A stretch of 27,110 nucleotides of DNA from positions 1 to 27,110 of the forward strand of contig CAZDKY010000045.1 in NCBI GenBank assembly GCA_964506505.1, written 5' to 3'. This document shows positions 1 to 6,673 of this stretch, piece after piece. Below the pieces are notes generated by a model that made no database searches, was not told where the DNA came from, and saw only the letters and a list, made by a program, of their open reading frames with translations. The stretch is from M55B129 sp964506505. Lineage in GTDB: Bacteria; Bacillota; Dethiobacteria; DTU022. Position 1 is the stretch's first letter, and each line of letters opens with the position of its first letter. The position numbers and the translations under genes were made by a program.

Positions 1-182
1 GAGCACTATGCGGCCTGCTACTTTTCCCCTACGGTGTCTAAGCTTAAATTAACCCCCATGCTGAATGAACGGTATTGAAAATATATACGAAGGCCCTGGA
101 AGGTTCAAACCAGAGTTATAAGCATAGACAGGAACAAACAGCAAACCTCATCAACCTTGAGAAACAGTAACCTTGAGAAATC
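1..182. other. Unassigned region upstream of the Moco operon
   Basis: No gene can be identified here. Frame 1 of the plus strand is open from the window edge to a TGA at 76-78, so it could be the last 25 codons of an upstream gene, but the other two forward frames are also open near the edge and the residues match nothing I recognise. A 12-base direct repeat (AACCTTGAGAAA) occurs at 153-164 and 169-180, just upstream of the operon promoter; its role is unknown. Confidence 0.4.
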
Positions 183-210
183 TTTAAAATCATTCAAAGT
201 ATGTTATAAT
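183..210 (+). promoter_or_regulatory. Sigma-A-type extended -10 promoter of the Moco operon
   Basis: A perfect TATAAT lies at 205-210, preceded by TG at 202-203 with one base between (extended -10). A weak -35 candidate, TTTAAA at 183-188, sits 16 bases upstream. Transcription would begin near 217, about ten bases before the riboswitch-like RNA, which fits a leader that starts directly with its aptamer. Confidence 0.75.
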
Positions 211-227
211 GAAAAATAAACAGCAGA

Positions 228-319
228 CTCCGAGCCTGTTCGCCTACAGTCTTCACCGACTATGGCGGAAGGCCAGGGCCGGGGGAGAAATCCCCCCGCC
301 TCCCGTGTTTGGAAAGGAG
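228..319 (+). ncRNA. Molybdenum cofactor (Moco) riboswitch aptamer
   Basis: The RNA between the promoter and moeA shows the conserved blocks that I recall for the Moco RNA motif: CTCCGAGCC at 228-236, TTCACCGAC at 252-260, GGCGGAAGGCCAGGG at 264-278 and TTTGGAAAGGAG at 308-319. The fold is supported by pairing of CTCC (228-231) with GGAG (316-319), CGCC (241-244) with GGCG (264-267), AGTC (248-251) with GACT (258-261), and a perfect GGGGGA/TCCCCC stem (281-286 with 291-296) capped by a GAAA tetraloop. Known members lie upstream of Moco synthesis and transport genes and respond to Moco, or in some variants probably to the tungsten cofactor. The genes directly downstream are all Moco genes. Which metal form is sensed cannot be decided from the sequence. 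Confidence 0.88.
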
Positions 320-328
320 ATTATGCCG

Positions 329-394
329 ATGGGCTGCGTTTTCTTCCTCAGGAGGCGCGGCTTTATTTTATGCCCTACCGAGGTGTTTAAATGA
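329..394 (+). CDS. Possible leader peptide overlapping moeA
   Basis: A 21-codon frame starts at ATG 329 (or 23 codons from ATG 323) and ends at TGA 392-394, overlapping the moeA start as ATGA. Its SD would be AGGAG at 315-319, nine bases before ATG 329. Those same bases form the 3' strand of the aptamer P1 helix, so ligand binding could hide this ribosome site. The frame runs through the terminator-like hairpin, and translation could disrupt it. The predicted peptide is short and partly hydrophobic (MGCVFFLRRRGFIL at its start) and resembles no known family. Real translation is unproven; the value of the frame may lie in coupling to moeA. Confidence 0.3.
   Translation: MGCVFFLRRRGFILCPTEVFK
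333..370 (+). terminator. Terminator-like hairpin in the riboswitch expression platform
   Basis: GCTGCG (333-338) pairs with CGCGGC (356-361), and CTTCC (343-347) pairs with GGAGG (351-355) around a TCA loop, leaving a TTTT bulge at 339-342. A T-rich run, TTTATTTTA, follows at 362-370. This resembles an intrinsic terminator between aptamer and moeA and suggests transcriptional control. The bulge and interrupted T-run make it weaker than a textbook case. Confidence 0.55.
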
Positions 395-1617
395 AACTAA
401 TGAAAGTTACCGAACCGCAAAAGGTTCTGGATCTGATTGCCACTCAATTCGCCGCTTTGCCCGGCGAGGAGATTGAACTGGAAAATGCCGGTGGACGGTG
501 CCTGGCCGAAACCATTCATTCTCCCGAGGATGTCCCCGCTTTTAAGCGGTCGACAGTTGACGGATATGCCATCGCCGCCCGGGATACCTTTGGCGCGGGA
601 GAAGGGCTCCCGGCCATGCTCGAATGCATCGGTGAAGTATTGATGGGGCAGGAAGCCCCTTCCATCGGCAAAGATCAGTGTGTCCTGATTCACACAGGCG
701 GCATGCTGCCCCCGGAAGCAAACGCCGTAATAATGATCGAAGAAACAGAAACAACAGGGACCATGATCCAGTGCTTCCATCAGGCAGCTCCAGGCGAAAA
801 TGTCATCCACCGCGGGGAGGACCTGCAGGAAGGAGTTACAGTGCTGGCCGACGGCCATTTTCTCCGCGCTCCCGAAATTGGACTGCTTGCCTCCATCGGC
901 ATAACGGAAGTGAATGTTCACCGGCAGCCCAGGATCGGCTTTTTTTCCAGTGGTGACGAACTGGTTGATTATCACAACCGCCGGCTGGAAAAAGCCAGGA
1001 TAAGAGACAGCAATGCCCCGGCACTCCTTCATCTGGCTGCCCAGGCTGGAGCAGATACCAGCTACGGCGGTATTTTGCCCGATCGCTTCGCCATTTTCCT
1101 GGAAAAAAGCCGGGCCATGCTCGAAGAAGTGGACTTTCTTGTTTTCTCCGGCGGGAGTTCAGTAGGCAGCCGGGACTTCACCGCCCGAACCATGAACGAG
1201 CTGGGTCAACCGGGGCTGATAGTGGAAGGAATATCCGTGCAGCCTGGCAAACCGACTTTGCTGGCCGACTGCGGGGGCAAACCTGTTCTCGGGCTGCCAG
1301 GTCATCCTGTTTCAGCCCTCAATATTTTTTCCGTTTTCGGCCGGGCAGTAATTGAGCGCCTGTCGGGGCGAGTGCAAAAACCCTATACCCCCACTGTAAC
1401 AGCTCAACTTTCACGCAACATACCTTCACGTTCCGGCCGCACTGATTATATCAGGGTCCGCCTTGAGAAAACGGAAAGCAGTTTTAGGGCCATTCCCCTC
1501 TTTGGTCGCTCCGGTATGCTGCGGCCGCTGGCCGAGGCAGACGGATTATTGATCGTTCCATCATCTTGCGAAGGCCTGCGCAAAGGCGAAATAGTTGAGA
1601 TAACAATATGGAATTGA
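391..1617 (+). CDS. moeA: Molybdopterin molybdenumtransferase MoeA
   Basis: MoeA inserts molybdate (or tungstate in related enzymes) into adenylylated molybdopterin in the cytoplasm, releasing AMP and finished Moco. The 408-residue length is normal for the family. Visible motifs include the DGYA block with Asp57, the RGED block with Asp144 (both correspond by position to conserved MoeA aspartates), the nucleotide/pterin-binding SGGSSVGSRDF at 253-263 and LPGHPVSALN at 302-311. ATG 391 is chosen because GAGGTG lies five bases upstream; ATG 400 is a less well spaced alternative. It is the first gene after the riboswitch and is followed after 15 bases by a second, longer moeA. The pair may divide Mo and W insertion, which is inference. 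Confidence 0.95.
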   Translation: MKLMKVTEPQKVLDLIATQFAALPGEEIELENAGGRCLAETIHSPEDVPAFKRSTVDGYAIAARDTFGAGEGLPAMLECIGEVLMGQEAPSIGKDQCVLIHTGGMLPPEANAVIMIEETETTGTMIQCFHQAAPGENVIHRGEDLQEGVTVLADGHFLRAPEIGLLASIGITEVNVHRQPRIGFFSSGDELVDYHNRRLEKARIRDSNAPALLHLAAQAGADTSYGGILPDRFAIFLEKSRAMLEEVDFLVFSGGSSVGSRDFTARTMNELGQPGLIVEGISVQPGKPTLLADCGGKPVLGLPGHPVSALNIFSVFGRAVIERLSGRVQKPYTPTVTAQLSRNIPSRSGRTDYIRVRLEKTESSFRAIPLFGRSGMLRPLAEADGLLIVPSSCEGLRKGEIVEITIWN

Positions 1618-1632
1618 AAGCGAGAGATAATC

Positions 1633-3534
1633 ATGCGTAAAATTTACCTCAGCAATACACCTCGAGAAGAAGCACTGGCTAAATTTCTCGACAAAGTGGA
1701 AATACCACGGCGCCTCGAAAAAATTGCCGTTACCGGTGCCCTGCAACGGGTAACCGGCAAGGCAGTTTTTGCCAGCTGCTCCATGCCCTCTTACCATGCG
1801 GCAGCAATGGACGGTATTGCCGTGCTGGCTGAAAAAACATTCGGTGCTTCCGATCAGAACCCGTTTTGTCTAAAACCAGAAGATGATTATCATAATGTCA
1901 ATACCGGCGATCCTTTGCCTGCAGGCTTCGATGCCGTGATCATGGTTGAAAATATTCAGCAGTTGGACGACGGGAAAATGGAAATTTTAGCCCCGGCCAC
2001 GCCCTGGCAGCATGTCAGGCCTGTCGGTGAAGATGTGGTAACCGGGGAACTGATCGTTCCGGCTTTACACTGCCTCGCCGCTCCGGACCTGGGAGCGCTC
2101 CTGGCAGGCGGCATCGGAGAAATAGAGGTGCTGGCCAAACCGAAAGCAGCCATTATCCCCAGCGGTTCGGAAGTTATTGCTCCCTCCGCAGAACGCAAGC
2201 GGGGCAATGTCCCCGATTTCAACAGCACTGTAATTGCCTCTTTCCTGAGGCAATGGGGCGCCGAAGCAGAAATCATGCCCATTGTCCCAGACGATCAGGG
2301 TAAAATCAGGGCAGCCATTGAAAAAGCGCTGGAAATCTTCGATCTGGTAATTGTCAATGCCGGTTCTTCGGCCGGAGAAAAAGATTATACCTGCATGGTT
2401 ATCGAAGAGCTTGGTGAAGTTTTCATTCACGGTGTAGCAACCAGACCCGGTAAACCGACTATTCTCGGGCAAATCAAGGATAAACCAATTATCGGGCTGC
2501 CGGGATATCCAGTTTCCGCTTACCTGAGCCTGGAGTGGTTTGCCCTTCCCCTGCTCTGCCGTCATTTCGGACAGCCGCTCCCGGAGCGAAACCGTCTCGA
2601 GGTTACCCTTGGCAGGCGGGTTGTTTCAGAAATAGGCAGTGAAGAATTCGTCAGAATGACGGTGGGTTATGTCAACGGCCATTTTATTGCCAATCCTCTG
2701 ACCAGGGGAGCAGGGGTAACCATGTCACTGGTCCGGGCCGACGGAATGCTGATCATTCCAGCCAATTCACTGGGCTTTGAACAGGATGAAACCGTTGAAA
2801 TAGAACTCAACAAACCTGAAATCGTTCTGCAGCACAACCTGCTGGCTGCTGGCAGCCATGACTTGATCATCGACCTGCTGGCTACCACTTTGAAAGAAGT
2901 AGACCCGCAGATGAACTTATCTTCAGCCCATCTCGGCAGTATGGGCGGTATCGCCGCTGTAGGAAGCGGAAGAGCACATCTGGCCGGCGTCCATCTTTTC
3001 GATCCGGAGACAGGGGCATACAATGTCCCCTACATTAAGAAATATCTCCCGGGCGTTAGAGTACGCCTGATGAACCTTGTCTACAGGATGCAGGGTTGGA
3101 TTGTGCCTCCGGGTAACCCGGACAAATTGGAAAACATTAAACAGCTGGCTGATCAGAAGTTCAGTTTTATTAACCGTCAGAAAGGGGCAGGTACCCGCGT
3201 TTTGTTCGATCACCTGCTGGAAAAAGCTGGATTGACCCCCGATCAGATCTACGGTTACCAACGCGAGGAACACACTCACCTCAATGTGGCTGCAGCAATC
3301 TCTGCCGGAACAGCACGCGTGGGTCTAGGTATTCTGCCGGCAGCAAAAGCATTCGGCCTCGATTTTGTGCCCCTGGTTGAGGAGCGCTACGATCTTTTAA
3401 TGAGCGAATCATTTTTCAACAGCCCGGAAGCCAAAACCCTGCTGAGCATCATCACCGATCCCACCTTTCAGAAAGAAGTTGAAGCAATGGGCGGCTACAG
3501 CATGAGGGATGCCGGGAAAATTATTGAATGCTGA
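1633..3534 (+). CDS. MoeA fused to a periplasmic-binding-protein-like domain
   Basis: The first 395 or so residues are a complete MoeA: AAMDG with Asp60, GED at 132-134, NAGSSAGEKDY at 242-252 and LPGYPVSAYL at 289-298. Residues of about 400-633 form a PBP-like domain (AGSHD at 406-410, GSGRAHLAGVHLFDPETG in the middle, GILPAAKAFGLDFVPL near the end), the type also fused to MoeA or ModE-like regulators in other anaerobes. There is no signal peptide, so the domain acts in the cytoplasm and may bind oxyanion or a pterin ligand to feed the MoeA half. The start has only a weak SD (GAGAG), so it probably relies on translation from moeA upstream. The architecture is known in Clostridia and Archaea; the ligand is not settled to my knowledge. 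Confidence 0.92.
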   Translation: MRKIYLSNTPREEALAKFLDKVEIPRRLEKIAVTGALQRVTGKAVFASCSMPSYHAAAMDGIAVLAEKTFGASDQNPFCLKPEDDYHNVNTGDPLPAGFDAVIMVENIQQLDDGKMEILAPATPWQHVRPVGEDVVTGELIVPALHCLAAPDLGALLAGGIGEIEVLAKPKAAIIPSGSEVIAPSAERKRGNVPDFNSTVIASFLRQWGAEAEIMPIVPDDQGKIRAAIEKALEIFDLVIVNAGSSAGEKDYTCMVIEELGEVFIHGVATRPGKPTILGQIKDKPIIGLPGYPVSAYLSLEWFALPLLCRHFGQPLPERNRLEVTLGRRVVSEIGSEEFVRMTVGYVNGHFIANPLTRGAGVTMSLVRADGMLIIPANSLGFEQDETVEIELNKPEIVLQHNLLAAGSHDLIIDLLATTLKEVDPQMNLSSAHLGSMGGIAAVGSGRAHLAGVHLFDPETGAYNVPYIKKYLPGVRVRLMNLVYRMQGWIVPPGNPDKLENIKQLADQKFSFINRQKGAGTRVLFDHLLEKAGLTPDQIYGYQREEHTHLNVAAAISAGTARVGLGILPAAKAFGLDFVPLVEERYDLLMSESFFNSPEAKTLLSIITDPTFQKEVEAMGGYSMRDAGKIIEC

Positions 3535-3577
3535 CCGACCAGTTTCGATTGGGCCGGCGGTGAAGGGAGTAGTCTTA

Positions 3578-4573
3578 ATGTCACTAATCGACGCATATGG
3601 CAGAAAACACGATTATTTACGAGTATCGGTTACCGATCGCTGTAACCTGCGCTGCATTTACTGCATGAGCGAAGAGGGAATCGAACAAATTTCACACAAT
3701 GAGATCATGTGTTATGAAGATATGCTCAAGGTAATCCGGGCAGGAACCGAGATGGGAATCACTAAAATACGAGTTACCGGCGGAGAACCACTGGTCCGTC
3801 TTGGTATAGTAGAATTTATTCGGGAAATTGCCGCCCTACCTGGGGTTAGCGATCTGGCCATGACTACCAATGGTATTTTGCTCCCTCGCTACGCCGCCGG
3901 GTTGAAAACAGCCGGTCTTAAAAGAATCAATATCAGCCTCGATTCTCTTAAATCGTCAGTCTATAATAGTATCACCCGCTGTGGCAAATTAGAAGATGTC
4001 CTGGCGGGCATCTCCGCTGCCCTGGAAAATGATCTGCAACCGGTGAAGATAAATGTTGTATTGATGAAAGGAATTAACGATGGAGAGGTGGAAGATTTTC
4101 TACAGCTAGCCCGTGAAAAACCGCTGCATATTCGGTTTATCGAATACATGCCCATCGGCGATCACGACCATAGCTACGGTAATCATTACCTGCCCCTCAG
4201 CTTTGTTGAAGAAACAGCGAAAAAAGCCGGACTCCCTCTCACCCCTGTACCAACTTACAGGGGACCCGGACCGGCCGATTACTATACACTGCCGGGAGGC
4301 AAGGGAAAGATCGGGTTAATCCATGCCATCAGCAAACATTTCTGCAGCACCTGCAACCGCCTGCGTTTGACATCGGAAGGGAATCTTAAAGCCTGCCTCT
4401 ACTGGCAGGAAGAAAAATCCGTTCGTTCGGTTATTGATGATCCCAATTCCCTGAAAGCGCTCTTTCGCGAAGTCCTGGCCAACAAACCGGCGGAACATCA
4501 AATGGCCAGTGACGGCAGGTGCGGGGCTGTTCAACCGGGAACAATGCGCGGCATGTCAAAAACAGGCGGATAA
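3578..4573 (+). CDS. moaA: GTP 3',8-cyclase MoaA (radical SAM)
   Basis: MoaA uses S-adenosylmethionine and two 4Fe-4S clusters to convert GTP to 3',8-cyclo-GTP, the first step of Moco synthesis. With ATG 3578 as start the protein has 331 residues, the usual length, and GGGAG lies eight bases upstream; the frame is open further upstream into the previous gene but homology begins here. The radical SAM cluster ligands are Cys22, Cys26 and Cys29 (CNLRCIYC), and GGEP follows at 68-71. The C-terminal cluster ligands are Cys256, Cys259 and Cys273, with the family spacing CxxC-x13-C. The protein ends in the conserved double glycine needed for activity in known MoaA proteins. It works with the MoaC part of the next gene. 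Confidence 0.96.
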   Translation: MSLIDAYGRKHDYLRVSVTDRCNLRCIYCMSEEGIEQISHNEIMCYEDMLKVIRAGTEMGITKIRVTGGEPLVRLGIVEFIREIAALPGVSDLAMTTNGILLPRYAAGLKTAGLKRINISLDSLKSSVYNSITRCGKLEDVLAGISAALENDLQPVKINVVLMKGINDGEVEDFLQLAREKPLHIRFIEYMPIGDHDHSYGNHYLPLSFVEETAKKAGLPLTPVPTYRGPGPADYYTLPGGKGKIGLIHAISKHFCSTCNRLRLTSEGNLKACLYWQEEKSVRSVIDDPNSLKALFREVLANKPAEHQMASDGRCGAVQPGTMRGMSKTGG

Positions 4574-4585
4574 GGAGACATAGAA

Positions 4586-5593
4586 ATGAAACCAGTAATC
4601 ATAAACTTTGTAGCAGCTCAATCGGAGACAGGTAAAACTACCATCCTGGAAAAATTGATCCCCGAGCTGAAAAATCGGGGTCTGCGAGTAGCCACTCTAA
4701 AAGGGAACCTTCGCCATTACGACATCGACACACCAGGCAAAGACAGCTGGCGTTTTGCCAGAGCCGGTGCAGAAGTCACCGGGTTGACTACTCCTGAGGG
4801 CTATTTGCTGATCGGTTCCGCCGGGCAGGAAAATGGAACCGCTGCCGCCGCCAGACTGCTGCAAGATTTTGACCTCATTCTCGTCGAAGGGAACAAGAAG
4901 AGCCCCTATCCAAAGATCGAAGTTGTCCGCAGCGACATTAACTGTGAGCCACTCCTTCCATCGCATACCGTTGCAGTCCTCAGTGATTGTGATGATCTCC
5001 AAATCGATCTGCCCATTTTGAAAATTGACGACATTAATGCTCTGGCCAATTTTATTGAGCAACGCTTTTTCGGATCCTATCCGGACAGCAGCACAGAGGA
5101 GGAAAGAGAACCAACAGAGTTTACCCACTTTGACCGGAACGGCCGCCCGAGAATGGTCGATGTTTCCAATAAGGATACAACGCTGCGCGAAGCGTACGCC
5201 CGCGGGGAAATTGTCGTGGCTCCGTCAACCCTGTCCCGGATAACAGCCGGCGAAATAACCAAGGGAAATGTATTCAGCGTTGCCCAGGTCGCTGCAATTA
5301 TGGCCGTTAAAGAAACAGGCCATCTCATTCCGATGGCCCACCCTCTCGGTGTCTCAGGGGTTGAGATTGACTTCCAGCCGGTTGAAGAAGAAAACAAAAT
5401 TGAAATCGGGGTAAGGGTCAAACTAACCGGGCAAACAGGTGTAGAAATGGAAGCACTGACCGGAGTCAGTGTGGCTGCTTTAACTATATACGACATGTGC
5501 AAAGCCATCGATAAAAACATGATCATTCAAAATATCCGTTTGATCGAGAAGAAGGGAGGCCGCTCCGGCCATTACCGCCGTGAGCAAATTTAA
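4586..5593 (+). CDS. MobB-MoaC fusion protein
   Basis: Residues 1 to about 165 are MobB, a P-loop GTP-binding protein linked to attaching nucleotide to Moco: SETGKTT at 13-19 is the P-loop (its first glycine is replaced by alanine), and DTPGKDSWR at 48-56 is typical of MobB. A short acidic linker (about 166-177) leads into a full MoaC, cyclic pyranopterin monophosphate synthase, with LIPMAHPL at 247-254, GVEMEALTG at 285-293, the catalytic-type Asp303 and Lys306 in YDMCK, and KGGRSG at 323-328. MoaC turns the MoaA product into cPMP, so the fusion joins an early and a late pathway step. AAGGAGA sits just before ATG 4586. The usual LIPLCHPL cysteine is alanine here; the histidine is kept. Confidence 0.93.
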   Translation: MKPVIINFVAAQSETGKTTILEKLIPELKNRGLRVATLKGNLRHYDIDTPGKDSWRFARAGAEVTGLTTPEGYLLIGSAGQENGTAAAARLLQDFDLILVEGNKKSPYPKIEVVRSDINCEPLLPSHTVAVLSDCDDLQIDLPILKIDDINALANFIEQRFFGSYPDSSTEEEREPTEFTHFDRNGRPRMVDVSNKDTTLREAYARGEIVVAPSTLSRITAGEITKGNVFSVAQVAAIMAVKETGHLIPMAHPLGVSGVEIDFQPVEEENKIEIGVRVKLTGQTGVEMEALTGVSVAALTIYDMCKAIDKNMIIQNIRLIEKKGGRSGHYRREQI

Positions 5594-6510
5594 TGGGAGA
5601 AATTGTGGCCATCTTTGCCAGCCCGGGAAAAGAACAGCCTAAAATTGAAGCCCGGGAAGGCACTTTAATCAAGAACGAGGGATTGGCTGGCAATCTTTAT
5701 ACCGGTTTTACCCTTCGCCAGGTCAGTCTGCTGGCCTTGGAAAGCATTGCCAAACTGAACGTGGAGAAACTCGATGTAGGCCCGGGCAGCTTTGACGAAA
5801 ATATGACCACCAGGGGTATTGATCTGGCAAACCTGCCGGTCGGAACCAGGTTGCAGGCCGGGCCGGAAGCCGTATTGAGAATTACTCAAGTCGGCAAAGA
5901 ATGCCCCGGAGACTGCTCCACTTTTGATCATACCAAAGAATGTGTGATGCCCCGGGAAGGCGTTTTTACAGAAGTTTTAAAGAGCGGAAAAGTAAAGGTG
6001 GGTGACTACCTTGATGTAAAAACATCCTACCGGTTTGGAGTGATTACCGCAAGTGACAAGGGATCTGCCGGGGAGAGAGAAGATTTGAGTGGCCCGGCTA
6101 TAGGACAAATCCTGCTGCCTTTCGGAGATGTGATCGAGTCGGTCATCGTTCCTGACGACCGTACCACCCTGGCGAAAATGATACGCAGAATGATTAACGG
6201 GGGAGTCAATGCTATTTTTACCACAGGCGGCACCGGTCTTGGGCCACGCGACATAACACCGGAGGCTACTCTTGATGTCATCGACCGCCTGGTACCTGGT
6301 ATCGGCGAAGCAATCCGTCGTGAAACGGCAGCGGCCACACCGCGGGCCATGCTTTCACGGGCTATTGCAGGAATTAGCGGCAGGACCTTGATTATAAACT
6401 TGCCCGGCAGTCCAAAAGCAGTAGTGGAATGTCTTGCGGTGATTTTGCCTGTTCTTGATCATGCCCTTGAGACAGTATGCGGCCAGGGCGGAGAATGTGC
6501 CCGCACCTGA
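5593..6510 (+). CDS. MOSC domain-MogA fusion (molybdopterin adenylyltransferase)
   Basis: Residues 1 to about 143 are a MOSC domain of the short stand-alone type, with RQVSLLALESI at 42-52, FDENMTTRGIDL at 67-78 and cysteines at 104, 108 and 117. MOSC domains bind Moco or carry sulfur for it. Residues of about 147-305 are MogA/MoaB, which adenylylates molybdopterin before MoeA acts: TGGTGLGPRDITPEAT at 211-226 and PGSPKAV at 271-277. The start codon overlaps the stop of mobB-moaC by one base (TAATG) and no clear SD precedes it, so translational coupling is likely. This is the last gene of the operon; a hairpin terminator follows about 100 bases downstream. Confidence 0.92.
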   Translation: MGEIVAIFASPGKEQPKIEAREGTLIKNEGLAGNLYTGFTLRQVSLLALESIAKLNVEKLDVGPGSFDENMTTRGIDLANLPVGTRLQAGPEAVLRITQVGKECPGDCSTFDHTKECVMPREGVFTEVLKSGKVKVGDYLDVKTSYRFGVITASDKGSAGEREDLSGPAIGQILLPFGDVIESVIVPDDRTTLAKMIRRMINGGVNAIFTTGGTGLGPRDITPEATLDVIDRLVPGIGEAIRRETAAATPRAMLSRAIAGISGRTLIINLPGSPKAVVECLAVILPVLDHALETVCGQGGECART

Positions 6511-6604
6511 TAATAACCGTTCAGATATATTAGCTAACAATGCCTTAAATACACCGATAATCAATCAAAAATAGTGCTTCAGACTATGGGAGAAATGATC
6601 ATTT

Positions 6605-6638
6605 AAAAAGCAGGCTGATAAGCCCGCTTTTTGTTTTT
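6605..6638. terminator. Bidirectional intrinsic terminator
   Basis: AAAAAGC (6605-6611) pairs with GCTTTTT (6626-6632) and GGCT (6613-6616) with AGCC (6621-6624), with a GATA loop and one A/C mismatch; TTTTTGTTTTT ends the structure on the plus strand. On the minus strand the same hairpin ends in TTTTT. It can stop both the Moco operon and the converging lipid gene. Confidence 0.88.
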
Positions 6639-6673
6639 CTATATATATTATAGAATCAGCAACAAATACTCGC

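Noticed and set aside
370..390. Six-codon frame (ATG at 370, TAA at 388) ending just before moeA
   Set aside because: GGAGG is 14 bases upstream and within the hairpin stem; too short to support, and the overlapping longer leader frame has better signals.
209..394. A 61-codon plus-strand frame upstream of moeA starting at ATG 209
   Set aside because: Its start lies inside the -10 box and before the expected transcription start, and its first two thirds are riboswitch sequence. Only the last 21-23 codons, starting at 323 or 329, have a possible SD.
397..1032. Long open frame (211 codons) antisense to moeA
   Set aside because: It is fully antisense to a gene with clear conserved motifs and its residues show no family pattern; a compositional shadow.
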